A stretch of DNA of 35,079 bases, from assembly GCA_018822545.1 (NCBI GenBank), contig JAHJKA010000073.1, forward strand, positions 1-35,079, written 5' to 3'. Origin of the DNA: Pseudomonadota bacterium (GTDB taxonomy: Bacteria > Desulfobacterota > Desulfobulbia > Desulfobulbales > SURF-16). The translations under genes and the position numbers were made by a program. A model generated the notes under the pieces. The model made no database searches. It saw only the letters and a list, made by a program, of their open reading frames with translations, and was not told the origin of the DNA. How positions within the stretch are numbered: the first letter of the stretch is position 1; every line of letters begins with the position of its first letter. This document shows positions 1 to 8,498 of the stretch, in pieces.

Positions 1-186
1 AAAGGAATCCTCGGCAAAGATCGCCATTATCTCCCGGAGAGGGACATTGTTCTTGATTACCGGGGCCTGACGACAAAACCCGTGCCCAAGGACGTCAGCA
101 ATTATGCCAAGCTTCTTTCTGTCTTGCAGCAAACAACTCATCTTCGTGTTTTCCTCCATAAAGCCATCGTGGCCAGGCGCCCCTGA
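1..186 (+). CDS. C-terminal end of an unidentified protein (5' truncated)
   Basis: Frame 1 is open from the first base to a TGA at 184-186 and encodes at least 61 residues, beginning KGILGKDRHYLPERDIVLDY and ending in a basic AIVARRP tail. It contains no obvious membrane segment. Its composition looks like real coding sequence (charged and hydrophobic residues alternate, with no low-complexity stretch). I do not recognise the family. It converges on dinB with 32 bp between the two stop codons and no obvious terminator hairpin in the gap. The 5' part lies outside the window, so the function must be read from the neighbouring sequence. Confidence 0.6.
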   Translation, partial: KGILGKDRHYLPERDIVLDYRGLTTKPVPKDVSNYAKLLSVLQQTTHLRVFLHKAIVARRP

Positions 187-218
187 CAATTTTTATTGCC
201 CAGCCGGTCTTGGCGCCA

Positions 219-1433
219 TCAAAATTTGCCCTTCTTCTTACCTTTTTTTCCTTCAGACAGTTTGTCATCGCCGTCGACCAGCAGGGCCGGTTTGATGGTC
301 AGGGAACCGTAACGCCTATTGATGGCATCCAGGGCCTCGGTGAGCTGGGCTCGGCTTTGCTTACCAGCCTGCTCAAAGAGCCCGAGCTGACAGGGTGCCT
401 GCCTGGCGGTTAATTTGGACACGCTCAGACCGGCCAGACGCACCGGCATAACCCCGGCCTGGGTCTTTGGCAAGAGCGCCAGGATGGTCGTATAGAGCTG
501 ACGCGAGTCGTTGGTGGCCTGCTCCAGGGTGACGGACCTGCTCACCGTGCTGAAATCATGATACTTGATCTTCAGGGTCACGGTCTGGCCCTTGAGATTC
601 TGGTCCCGCAACCGTTCACCCACCTTGGTGGTGAGAGAAAGCAGTTCTTTTTTTATCCGCGCCAGATCAATGAGGTCCTCCGCAAAGGTCTCTTCGTTAC
701 CGATGGATTTCACCGTCTCAGTGGTCTCCACCTCACGGAGATCAAGGCCGCGGGCACAAAAATACATGTGCCGGCCCTGCTTGCCGAACTTTCTTTCCAG
801 AAAATCCAGATCAAAGCGGCAGAGATCGCCGATGGTATATACCCCCAACAGGTTCAGGCTGGGAATGGTCTTTTTGCCCACCCCCCAGAGGCGTTTGATG
901 GCCAGGGGAGCTAGAAAGGCGGCCTCCTGGCCCTGAGGGACAAGGGTCAGGCCGTCCGGCTTGTCCTGGTCTGAGGCGATTTTGGCCACCAGCTTGGAGG
1001 TGGCAATGCCGGCCGAGACGGTGAGGCCGATCTCCTGGCGCACTCGCTTTCGGATGGTCGTGGCAATGGCCTCGGCGTCGCCTAAAAGCCGAGTGCAACC
1101 GCTGACATCCAAAAAGGCCTCATCCACCGAGACCTGTTCAACCTGGGGGGTATAATCACCAAAGATGGCCATGACCTGCTGCGACACCTCCTGGTAGCGC
1201 TCCATGCGCACCGGCCGAAAGATGCCGTGGGGACAGAGGCGACGCGCCACAACAATGGCCAGGGCGGAATGGACGCCGTAGGTCCGGGCCTCATAGGAGG
1301 CGGCCGACACCACGCCGCGCTCTGAACTGCCGCCGACAATAACGGGCAGACCAGCGAGTTCCGGGTGATCCAGCACCTCCACCGAGGCGTAGAAGGCGTC
1401 CATGTCGAGATGGATGATGGCCCGGGGTTTCAT
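219..1433 (-). CDS. dinB: DNA polymerase IV (Y-family translesion polymerase)
   Basis: Error-prone translesion polymerase that extends primers past damaged or mismatched template. The N-terminus has the Y-family catalytic motif IIHLDMDAFYASVE, followed by a YEART palm/fingers motif and the second catalytic acidic motif SVDEAFLDVSG. Then come the helix-hairpin-helix thumb (LWGVGKKT) and a C-terminal little-finger region. About 404 residues, slightly longer than the usual 350 or so because of a Lys-rich tail ending KKGKKKGKF. No clear QLxLF clamp-binding motif sits at the very end, but QLGLFE lies about 55 residues before it and is a good candidate. I chose the ATG at 1431-1433 over a TTG three codons upstream because AAGGGA lies at a normal distance from it. 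nfo lies upstream on the same strand. Confidence 0.95.
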   Translation of the reverse strand: MKPRAIIHLDMDAFYASVEVLDHPELAGLPVIVGGSSERGVVSAASYEARTYGVHSALAIVVARRLCPHGIFRPVRMERYQEVSQQVMAIFGDYTPQVEQVSVDEAFLDVSGCTRLLGDAEAIATTIRKRVRQEIGLTVSAGIATSKLVAKIASDQDKPDGLTLVPQGQEAAFLAPLAIKRLWGVGKKTIPSLNLLGVYTIGDLCRFDLDFLERKFGKQGRHMYFCARGLDLREVETTETVKSIGNEETFAEDLIDLARIKKELLSLTTKVGERLRDQNLKGQTVTLKIKYHDFSTVSRSVTLEQATNDSRQLYTTILALLPKTQAGVMPVRLAGLSVSKLTARQAPCQLGLFEQAGKQSRAQLTEALDAINRRYGSLTIKPALLVDGDDKLSEGKKGKKKGKF

Positions 1434-1548
1434 TGCCGCCAAATCCCTTTAAAAATATTCATTTCGTCTCAATATAAATGCGAAAATAAGGTGGTACTTC
1501 CTGTCAGTGGTGAGTTTCGTGAGGTATTTATGCCTGGAGTGTGGTGCA

Positions 1549-2400
1549 TCAGCCTTGGGCAAGTTCCCTTAAAATCCGCAGATTCTCGCGGTCTTCGGCC
1601 AGATCCTCCCCCTTGGGGGTTTCCAGCGTCTTGGGAATAGGGCCCAGCCGCTTGTCCGTCATCAGCAGCCGAAAGCCCTCCAGGCCAATCTCCCCCTGGC
1701 CGATATGTTCGTGCCTGTCCACCCTTGATGCCAAGGGTTTCTTTGAGTCATTGACATGGATGAAATGCAGATGCTCCAGACCGATGATCTGCTCAAAGTC
1801 GGCAAAGGTCTGGTTAAACGCCTCCGTGCTGCCAATATCATAGCCCGCCGCAAAGATATGGCAGGTATCCAGGCATACCCCGAGCCGCTGCGGGTTATTG
1901 CTGGCAGCACGGATTTTTGCCAGCTCCTCAAACCGGGCACCCAGGGCCGTGCCCTGACCGGCGGTGGTCTCCAGAAGTATCATGGGCATCGCGGCCTCCG
2001 GAGCCAGGGCAAAGGCCTTATCCAGACACATCCCCACCCGGGCCAGTCCCTCTTCCACCCCATCGCCGCCATGGGAGCCGGGATGAATTACAATATGGGG
2101 AATGCCGAGAGTCTGACTGCGCAGAAGCTCGTCGGCCAGAGCCTTCACCGCCTTGCGGCGTCCTTCTTCTGTGCCGGCGGCCAGATTAATCAGATAGGAG
2201 GCATGGGTGGCAATGGGATAGCTGCCCCACTCCTGCCAGGCCTCGCTGAAAAGCCTCGCCTCTTCTGGGCTGATCGGCTTGGCCTGCCATTGCCGCTGGT
2301 TTCGTGAAAAAATCTGCAGGGCAGTACCCTGCACCTGCCTGATCCGGTCGATGGCCAGGTGCAGACCGCCTGAAACCGACATATGGGCGCCTAAGAACAT
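1549..2400 (-). CDS. nfo: Endonuclease IV (AP endonuclease)
   Basis: Zinc-dependent apurinic/apyrimidinic endonuclease of base-excision repair, a TIM-barrel enzyme. Of 283 residues, the expected family motifs appear in order: GAHMSVSGG at the N-terminus, HASYLINLA, HIVIHPGSH, the glutamate motif ILLETTAGQG, CLDTCHIFAAGYDI, and near the C-terminus FIHVNDSK followed by DRHEHIGQGEIG. Together these supply the trinuclear zinc ligands. Length matches the family (about 280). The ATG is preceded on the minus strand by AAGGAG at a normal spacing. It is about 115 bp upstream of dinB on the same strand, so the two repair genes could be co-transcribed. It is divergent from holA. Confidence 0.95.
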   Translation of the reverse strand: MFLGAHMSVSGGLHLAIDRIRQVQGTALQIFSRNQRQWQAKPISPEEARLFSEAWQEWGSYPIATHASYLINLAAGTEEGRRKAVKALADELLRSQTLGIPHIVIHPGSHGGDGVEEGLARVGMCLDKAFALAPEAAMPMILLETTAGQGTALGARFEELAKIRAASNNPQRLGVCLDTCHIFAAGYDIGSTEAFNQTFADFEQIIGLEHLHFIHVNDSKKPLASRVDRHEHIGQGEIGLEGFRLLMTDKRLGPIPKTLETPKGEDLAEDRENLRILRELAQG

Positions 2401-2511
2401 GAAAGTAGGACTCCTTATATTTTTTTGCCTGTTTACGGGATGGCGAATTTTATTTATATGTCATTTATCACGTTTTTTCATGATTTAGAGTATAAATTCC
2501 AGCCAAAAAAA

Positions 2512-3852
2512 ATGAAGTACACCCGTCACGACCTTCCCACCCTGCTTGCTGAACTCGATAAGGGCAGCACGCATCCGGTTTATCTTATCTTTGGCGAACG
2601 CTACCTCTGCGCCCAGGCCGCCCAGGAGGTCATCTGCCGACTGCTGCCTGATGAGACAAGCCGTCAGCAAAATATGCGGGCCGTGGACGGTGATCAAGAA
2701 GACGTCAGCCAGACCATGAATGAGCTGCGCACCTTCAGTCTTTTCGGTGGTCGCCAGGTTATCCGGGTCCTTGATTCACGCCTCTTTCACTCCAAAACGG
2801 TGGGAAAACCCATATGGGAAAAGGCCGTGAAGGCCCACAGCAAGGATGACCAGGAAAAGGCGAGCCGCTATCTGGCCCAGTTAGCCGGTCTTGGCGGCCT
2901 GGAGGCTGACGATGATTTAAGCGAGCTCAGTTCCGGCCAGTGGCAGAAGCTCTTTGGCTTTGCCAAGCCCCAGGACGTGGCATGGACCAAGGGTGTTTCT
3001 CTGCTCCCGACAGGTGAAGGCCGTGCCGGTGCGGATCATGCCGCCCTGGTCGAGGCCACCCTGGAGAAAGGCTTACCAAAGAAAAATCATCTCGTTTTGG
3101 TGGCTGAAACCGTTGATAAGCGTAAAAAATTATTTAAAACCATTGATGAGCTCGGCGTCATTGTGGATCTGTCAGTGGATACCGGTGCGGCCACAGCGGC
3201 CCGCAAAGATCAAGATGCCGTGATCCGTGATCTGCTCAATCAGACTTTTAGTGAAATGGGCAAAAAACCTGGGCCAAAAGTCCTGGAGATGATCCTTGAA
3301 CGGATTGGTTTCCATCCGGTGGCTGCAGTGCGAGAGGCTGAAAAACTCTGCCTCTACTGTGCCGACGCGCCCACGGTGACCTGTGATGACGTTAACGCCG
3401 TTACCGGCCAGACCAGAGAAGAGGCTCTCTTTGAGCTCAACGACGCCTTTGCCTCCCGAGACTTAAGCCGAACCCTCTATCTGCAAAGTCGCCTGCTGCA
3501 GGCCGGTCTTCACCCCCTGGTGCTTATTTCCACCCTGCGCAATCTCATCCGCAAGCTTCTTTTTCTCCGAGCCTTACAGGATAAAAGTGCGCCATCCTAC
3601 CGTTCAGGCCAGGCATATAATGTCTTTCAGAATGGCTATCTTGTCGCTGTGAAAGAAGCGATGGGCGACAACGAATTTTTAAAAGGCCACCCCTTTGTCA
3701 TTTACAAGGGCTTTCAGCAAGCCGAGGCCTTTTCACGCCATGAACTGATCGACAGTTTAAGCGCCTTGCTGCTGGCAGAATTTAAATTGAAAGGTTCCGG
3801 AATACGAGAGTCTTTGATTTTAGAGAACTTTTTCTTTTCCGTGCTTGTCTAG
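2512..3852 (+). CDS. holA: DNA polymerase III delta subunit, with a large insertion
   Basis: Clamp-loader delta subunit that opens the beta clamp. The N-terminus (HPVYLIFGERYLCAQAAQEV) is the degenerate AAA+ motif of the HolA family. Further along are VDKRKKLFKTIDELG and the lid/collar region with REAEKLCLYC and ELNDAFASRDL. I start at the ATG at 2512 (MKYTRH, 446 residues); the frame is open for 29 codons upstream, but that stretch looks unlike the family. No good Shine-Dalgarno precedes either start. E. coli delta is about 343 residues. The extra length lies mainly in a charged insertion around residues 93-175, between the first AAA+ strands. The gene stands alone between divergent nfo and clpS. 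Confidence 0.88.
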   Translation: MKYTRHDLPTLLAELDKGSTHPVYLIFGERYLCAQAAQEVICRLLPDETSRQQNMRAVDGDQEDVSQTMNELRTFSLFGGRQVIRVLDSRLFHSKTVGKPIWEKAVKAHSKDDQEKASRYLAQLAGLGGLEADDDLSELSSGQWQKLFGFAKPQDVAWTKGVSLLPTGEGRAGADHAALVEATLEKGLPKKNHLVLVAETVDKRKKLFKTIDELGVIVDLSVDTGAATAARKDQDAVIRDLLNQTFSEMGKKPGPKVLEMILERIGFHPVAAVREAEKLCLYCADAPTVTCDDVNAVTGQTREEALFELNDAFASRDLSRTLYLQSRLLQAGLHPLVLISTLRNLIRKLLFLRALQDKSAPSYRSGQAYNVFQNGYLVAVKEAMGDNEFLKGHPFVIYKGFQQAEAFSRHELIDSLSALLLAEFKLKGSGIRESLILENFFFSVLV

Positions 3853-3914
3853 GTGGAGTGTCTACCCAAGAAAGAAGGGCTGGCACGTTGACTATTAAGG
3901 AGTAGTTTGCGACA

Positions 3915-4229
3915 ATGGCAATTGCAGATAATGACGTAAAAGGTGGAGTGGCTACTGAACATCGGCGTGAGGTCAAAGAGCCTCCCATGTTCAAGGTCCT
4001 GCTCCACAACGATGACTATACCACCATGGATTTTGTAATCATGATTTTAGAGGCTGTCTTTCACAAGAGAGCGGAGGATGCCACCAAAATCATGCTGAAT
4101 GTCCACCAGAAGGGGGTTGGCGTTGCCGGTGTCTATACCAGGGATATGGCTGAGACCAAAATAGCCCTGGTGCATGATCTGGCCCGCCAGCATGAATATC
4201 CTTTGAAATGTTCGCTTGAACAGATGTAG
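3915..4229 (+). CDS. clpS: ClpS, adaptor of the ClpAP protease
   Basis: N-recognin adaptor that delivers N-end-rule substrates to ClpAP. The core is FKVLLHNDDYTTMDFV, where the NDD motif binds the substrate alpha-amino group. MLNVHQKG follows with the conserved histidine, then GVYTRDMAETK. A flexible N-terminal tail of about 25 residues precedes the core, as expected. 104 residues, normal for the family. AAGGAG lies about 10 bases before the ATG. The stop is 10 bp before the clpA start, the classical clpS-clpA arrangement, so co-expression is very likely. Confidence 0.96.
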   Translation: MAIADNDVKGGVATEHRREVKEPPMFKVLLHNDDYTTMDFVIMILEAVFHKRAEDATKIMLNVHQKGVGVAGVYTRDMAETKIALVHDLARQHEYPLKCSLEQM

Positions 4230-4239
4230 GCCCGGCACG

Positions 4240-6468
4240 ATGATAAGTCAAAAAGTTGAAATAGCCCTGGTTATGGCCATTCGTGAGGCAAAAACCAGAC
4301 GTCATGAACATGTCACGGTGGAACACATCCTCTACGGTCTACTCCATGATGATTTGACGCGCCGGATTATTATCGGCTGCGGCGGCAATGTCGACAGCCT
4401 CAAGCTCAATCTGGAGTCGTTCTTCGCCAGTAATATGCCGGTGCTTGACCCGGAAGCTCCCCCTGACCCCATCCAGACCATCGGTTTCAACCGTGTCCTC
4501 CAGCGCGCCATCGCCCATGTTCAGAGCTGCGGCAAGAAAGAGGTGGATTCCGGCGACGTGCTGGCCGCAATCTTCAACGAGCCCGACTCCTTTGCCGTCT
4601 ATTATCTCGAATCAGAGGGACTGGGCCGCCTGGATGTGGTGGATTATATCTCCCACCGCCTGGACCAGGAAGATCCTTTCAATACCCTCCACAAAAGCTG
4701 CTGTCCTGAAGATGTGCAGAAGGCCAACAATGCCCTGGAGGCGTATACCACCAACTACAGCAAGCGCGCCGCTGAAGGCGGCATTGATCCCCTCATTGGC
4801 CGAAAGCCGGAGCTTGAGCGCATCATGCAGGTCCTTTGTCGGCGCAAAAAAAACAACCCCCTGCTGGTGGGCGAACCGGGCGTCGGCAAGACCGCCCTGG
4901 CCGAAGGTCTGGCCCTGAAGGTCTACCATGGCGAGGTCCCTGATCTGCTCGCCAAATCGCAGCTCCGCCTCCTTGACATGGGAGCGCTGCTGGCTGGCAC
5001 CAAATACCGCGGTGATTTTGAAGAACGGTTGAAGGCAGTGATCAACGAGGTGGAGAAAGACCCGAACATCATCCTGGTCATCGACGAAATTCATACCATT
5101 GTCGGGGCCGGCGCCACCAGCGGCGGCAGCATGGATGCCTCCAACCTGCTCAAGCCAGCCCTGCAAAACGGCAAGCTGCGTTGTATCGGCTCCACCACCT
5201 ACGAAGAGTATAAGAGCTATATTGAGAAAGACCGGGCCCTGGCCCGCCGTTTCCAGAAAATCGACGTGGAAGAGCCCTCGGTGGATGAGACCTTTGCCAT
5301 TCTCAAGGGTCTCAAATCAAGCTACGAAGAGCATCACGACCTCATCTATTCCAATGCCGCCATCAAGGTGACCGCCGAACTTGCCGATCGCTACATCAAT
5401 GACCGTTTCCTGCCCGATAAGGCCATTGACGTCCTGGACGAGGTCGGCGCTGCCTTCCGCCTTAACCGCGGCAACTCCAAGAAGCGGACAATTACGGTGC
5501 GTGACGTGGAGGCGGCCATTGCCAAGATGGCCCGCATCCCTGCCAAGAACATTTCCGGCACCGATGCCGAGCAGCTCAAGGGCCTCGACGGCACCTTAAA
5601 GCTTGTCATCTTTGGCCAAGATCATGCCATTGACGCCTTAGTGACCGCAGTCAAACGCAGCCGGGCCGGTCTCAGTGACCCCCTGCGCCCCACGGGTTCC
5701 TTTCTCTTTGCCGGCCCCACTGGCGTTGGTAAGACCGAGGTGGCCCGCCAGCTCGCCCAGACCATGGGCATCCATTTTGAACGCTTTGACATGTCCGAGT
5801 ACATGGAGAAGCATGCCGTGGCCCGTCTGATTGGGGCGCCTCCCGGCTATGTCGGTTTTGACCAGGGTGGTCTGCTCACCGATGCCATCCGCAAGCATCC
5901 TTACAGCGTCCTGCTTCTTGATGAGATTGAAAAGGCCCATCCGGATATCTTTTCCATTCTGCTGCAGGTCATGGACCATTCTTCCCTCACTGACAACGCC
6001 GGACGCAAAGCTGATTTCCGCAATGTCATCATCATCATGACCACCAATGCCGGAGCCCGTGAGATGAGTGGTCAGTCCATGGGCTTTGTCAGCCAAAAGA
6101 AGGGCAAGGACCAGAAGGCCATCAAGGATCTCTTCGCGCCGGAATTCCGCAACCGTCTCGATGGCATCATCTCCTTTAACCCGCTTGATCTTGATATTGT
6201 CGGCAAAATTGTCGATAAAATCATTCTTGAGCTTTCGGCCCAGCTTGCCGAGCGTAAAGTTTCCATCTCCCTCAGTACAGAGGCCCGCAACTGGCTGGCC
6301 GAACATGGCTTTGACCCGGATTTTGGCGCCCGTCCTCTTCGCCGTCTGATCATGTCGGAGATAGGCGATGCCCTTTCTGAGGAAATCCTTTTCGGTAAAC
6401 TCCAGAAAGGTGGCAATGTCACGGTGGGACGTGACAAAGAAGGTTTCAGTTTCTCCTATGACTCCTGA
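4240..6468 (+). CDS. clpA: ClpA, AAA+ unfoldase of the ClpAP protease
   Basis: Double-ring Clp/Hsp100 ATPase that unfolds substrates for ClpP. 742 residues from the ATG at 4240. The frame is open 8 codons further upstream, but that would overlap clpS, and MISQKVEIAL is the expected N-terminus. Domains in order: Clp-N repeat domain (about 1-145), first AAA+ module with Walker A GEPGVGKT (211-218) and Walker B LVIDEIH, then second AAA+ module with Walker A GPTGVGKT (492-499) and Walker B LLLDEIEKAH, and a C-terminal small domain (FGARPLRRLI). It lacks the long middle coiled coil of ClpB, which separates it from the disaggregase. No clpP is in the window. Confidence 0.96.
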   Translation: MISQKVEIALVMAIREAKTRRHEHVTVEHILYGLLHDDLTRRIIIGCGGNVDSLKLNLESFFASNMPVLDPEAPPDPIQTIGFNRVLQRAIAHVQSCGKKEVDSGDVLAAIFNEPDSFAVYYLESEGLGRLDVVDYISHRLDQEDPFNTLHKSCCPEDVQKANNALEAYTTNYSKRAAEGGIDPLIGRKPELERIMQVLCRRKKNNPLLVGEPGVGKTALAEGLALKVYHGEVPDLLAKSQLRLLDMGALLAGTKYRGDFEERLKAVINEVEKDPNIILVIDEIHTIVGAGATSGGSMDASNLLKPALQNGKLRCIGSTTYEEYKSYIEKDRALARRFQKIDVEEPSVDETFAILKGLKSSYEEHHDLIYSNAAIKVTAELADRYINDRFLPDKAIDVLDEVGAAFRLNRGNSKKRTITVRDVEAAIAKMARIPAKNISGTDAEQLKGLDGTLKLVIFGQDHAIDALVTAVKRSRAGLSDPLRPTGSFLFAGPTGVGKTEVARQLAQTMGIHFERFDMSEYMEKHAVARLIGAPPGYVGFDQGGLLTDAIRKHPYSVLLLDEIEKAHPDIFSILLQVMDHSSLTDNAGRKADFRNVIIIMTTNAGAREMSGQSMGFVSQKKGKDQKAIKDLFAPEFRNRLDGIISFNPLDLDIVGKIVDKIILELSAQLAERKVSISLSTEARNWLAEHGFDPDFGARPLRRLIMSEIGDALSEEILFGKLQKGGNVTVGRDKEGFSFSYDS

Positions 6469-6592
6469 TTAATACATACCGGTTTGGCCGCTACTCACCT
6501 AAACCTGAATTATGAAAACCATGGGGCTGTATTGCCCTGCTGACAGCCATAACGTCCCGATACTTTTAATTTATTTATTACCGAGGTGAATT

Positions 6593-7453
6593 ATGATCAA
6601 AGCTAAGCACATTTATCTGGCATCTGCCCTAACCATGACCCTAGCCCTGGTTGGTTGCTCAAACGACAGCGCAGATAAGGCAGAAAATACTGCTACCCCG
6701 GCAGGCCAGATGATGGAGGGCGCCCCTCACGCCATGCAGGTGGCTGAACCGGTCGCTGATGACGCCTTGACCGGCACCATTATTGAAACCTTTGACAGCG
6801 GCGGCTACACCTATCTCCAGCTTGACAATGGTCAGGATAAAATCTGGGCGGCCATTGGCCAGGCCAAGGTTGAAAAAGGGCAAAAAATCAGCCTGGCCAA
6901 TGGTCCGGTGATGAAAGATTTTCACAGCCCCTCCCTCAATCGCACCTTTGCGGAGATTATCTTTTCCTCAGGTGTAAAGGGTGGCATGATGGCCGCCCCA
7001 ACTGTAAGTACAGATGGCTCTGGTGAAGCAAATTTCATGGCAAATCTGAGTGCTGGTGGCCAGGCTCCGGCCATGGACGGGGCCGCAGCCTCCGGGGGCA
7101 GCAGTAAGGCCATCGTTTCCGCCAAAGAAATTCAGGTCGCCAAGGCCGAGGGTGAAACCGGTCGTACCGTGGAGCAAGTCTTTGCCGAGGCGGACAAGCT
7201 CAACGGCCAGAAAGTCAAAGTACGGGGCAAGGTTGTCAAGGTCTCCCCCGGGATTATGGGGGTCAACTGGCTCCATCTCCAGGACGGCAGCGGCAATCCC
7301 ATGAAAAACAGCCATGACCTCGTTGTCACCACTGATGAATTAGCTGAAGTGGACAGCGTTGTTGTTGTTGAGGGCACGGTTGCCTCCAAAAAGGATTTTG
7401 GCATGGGCTATTATTACGATGCCCTGGTCGAAAAGGCCGTCATTTCAAAATAA
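6593..7453 (+). CDS. NrfJ-like lipoprotein with two OB-type domains
   Basis: 286-residue exported lipoprotein. The signal peptide ends in a lipobox ALVGC, with the lipidated cysteine at residue 22. A low-complexity Ala/Gly/Met linker follows. A first domain at about 58-125 (GTIIETFDSGGYTYLQLD, ending FAEIIFSSGV) resembles NrfJ and related small periplasmic OB-fold proteins found near nitrite-reductase genes. After a second Gly/Ala/Met linker comes a different OB-type domain at about 185-284 (GQKVKVRGKVVKVSPGIMGV, then WLHLQDGSG). GAGGTGA precedes the ATG. The neighbours (clpA and panE) say nothing about its role. I infer a periplasmic ligand- or metal-binding protein; no catalytic residues are recognisable. 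Confidence 0.75.
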   Translation: MIKAKHIYLASALTMTLALVGCSNDSADKAENTATPAGQMMEGAPHAMQVAEPVADDALTGTIIETFDSGGYTYLQLDNGQDKIWAAIGQAKVEKGQKISLANGPVMKDFHSPSLNRTFAEIIFSSGVKGGMMAAPTVSTDGSGEANFMANLSAGGQAPAMDGAAASGGSSKAIVSAKEIQVAKAEGETGRTVEQVFAEADKLNGQKVKVRGKVVKVSPGIMGVNWLHLQDGSGNPMKNSHDLVVTTDELAEVDSVVVVEGTVASKKDFGMGYYYDALVEKAVISK

Positions 7454-7456
7454 AAC

Positions 7457-7523
7457 TCGCTGTCCTCAGACAGCGATCGGTACAGGAGGGTCAGGGCTTT
7501 GATAAGGTCTTGCCCCTCCTGTA
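7457..7523 (+). terminator. Two successive hairpins between the lipoprotein gene and panE
   Basis: Directly after the lipoprotein stop is an 8-bp perfect stem with a 4-base loop (7457-7464 pairs with 7469-7476, loop CTCA). It is followed by a 10-bp perfect inverted repeat, TACAGGAGGG at 7481-7490 and CCCTCCTGTA at 7514-7523, and then by TTTGTTT. The first stem has no U-tract and may protect the mRNA 3' end. The second has a 23-base loop and a broken U-rich tail, so it could be a weak terminator or a structured panE leader. Confidence 0.45.
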
Positions 7524-7542
7524 TTTGTTTGGGGGACATGGT

Positions 7543-8478
7543 ATGAATATTGTGGTCATCGGTCCGGGAGCCTTGGGTTCTCTCTTTAGCGCCCGCCTGG
7601 CCGCAAGTGGCCGAATAGTCACCCTGCTCGACCACAATCCAGCCAGGGCCCTGTCCCTGGACAACCATCTCACCCTGAGTACCGCAACCAACGAGGAGCT
7701 TCGGGTTGATCTGCCTATTACCACGGACCATTCCTGTCTCAAGCAAGCAGACCTGGTTCTTCTCACCGTTAAATCCCAGCATGTTGTTGATCTTCTTGCG
7801 GTTGTCCAGAACCACATCACACCAGACTGCCTCATCCTTGGGCTGCAAAACGGCATAGGCCATCTTCATTTTTTCGAAGATTCTCAAGCCGGTCTGGCCT
7901 TAGGCGTCACCTCCCAGGGTGCCACCTTGCTGGCGCCGGGCCATGTCCGCCATGGCGGTCACGGCCCAACCGCCATCGGCTTTCTTCACCCTGCCCCAGA
8001 CAAGAGAGTCCTCAAGCTGATCAGGGCGGCGGCGGTCATGTCTACGGCTGGCCTTGCCACCGAGGTTGTTGACGATATTGAAGATCGCCTCTGGCAAAAG
8101 CTCCTGGTCAATGCTGGGATCAATGGCCTCAGCGCACTGTATGACTGCCCGAATGGCCAGCTCCTTGAGATCCCCGAGGCGCGTTCCCGGCTCATTGCCC
8201 TGGTCGAGGAAGGTGTGCGTATCGCCCACACCAAGGGCATTGATGTCGGGGCAGACCCTGTGGGCCGAACCCTTGACGTCTGCCGAGCCACAGCCAGCAA
8301 TATCTCCTCCATGCTGCAGGATATCAGAAACGGCCGGAGCACCGAAATAATGGCCATTAACGGCGCTCTCCTTGCTGAGGCCAAGAAATTGGCTATCCCT
8401 ACCCCTGAAAATGAATTATTAGTCAGCCAGGTGTTGGCTGTAGAAAAATCGGCCGACAAGGCTAAGTTTGACCTGTAA
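7543..8478 (+). CDS. panE: 2-dehydropantoate 2-reductase
   Basis: NADPH-dependent ketopantoate reductase of pantothenate and coenzyme A synthesis. The Rossmann motif MNIVVIGPGALGSLFSARLA opens the protein. The family pattern LTVKSQHV, the substrate motif LGLQNG, the catalytic lysine region LWQKLLVNAGIN and the C-terminal IPTPENELL all follow. 311 residues from the ATG at 7543, which has a GGGGGA ribosome-binding site. An in-frame TTG 11 codons upstream (7510) lies inside the inverted repeat of the leader and is unlikely. PanE paralogues act on other 2-oxoacids, so substrate specificity is inferred. rlmKL starts 20 bp downstream, probably in the same transcript. Confidence 0.88.
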   Translation: MNIVVIGPGALGSLFSARLAASGRIVTLLDHNPARALSLDNHLTLSTATNEELRVDLPITTDHSCLKQADLVLLTVKSQHVVDLLAVVQNHITPDCLILGLQNGIGHLHFFEDSQAGLALGVTSQGATLLAPGHVRHGGHGPTAIGFLHPAPDKRVLKLIRAAAVMSTAGLATEVVDDIEDRLWQKLLVNAGINGLSALYDCPNGQLLEIPEARSRLIALVEEGVRIAHTKGIDVGADPVGRTLDVCRATASNISSMLQDIRNGRSTEIMAINGALLAEAKKLAIPTPENELLVSQVLAVEKSADKAKFDL

Positions 8479-8498
8479 CCCACCAAGGAGCGTCTGAC

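Noticed and set aside
2425..2511. 29-codon N-terminal extension of holA
   Set aside because: Phe/Tyr-rich, AT-rich stretch that looks like promoter DNA; family N-terminus begins at 2512.
3885..3905. TGGCAC near the clpS start as a sigma-54 promoter
   Set aside because: No GC element at the -12 position, and it lies too close to the start codon.
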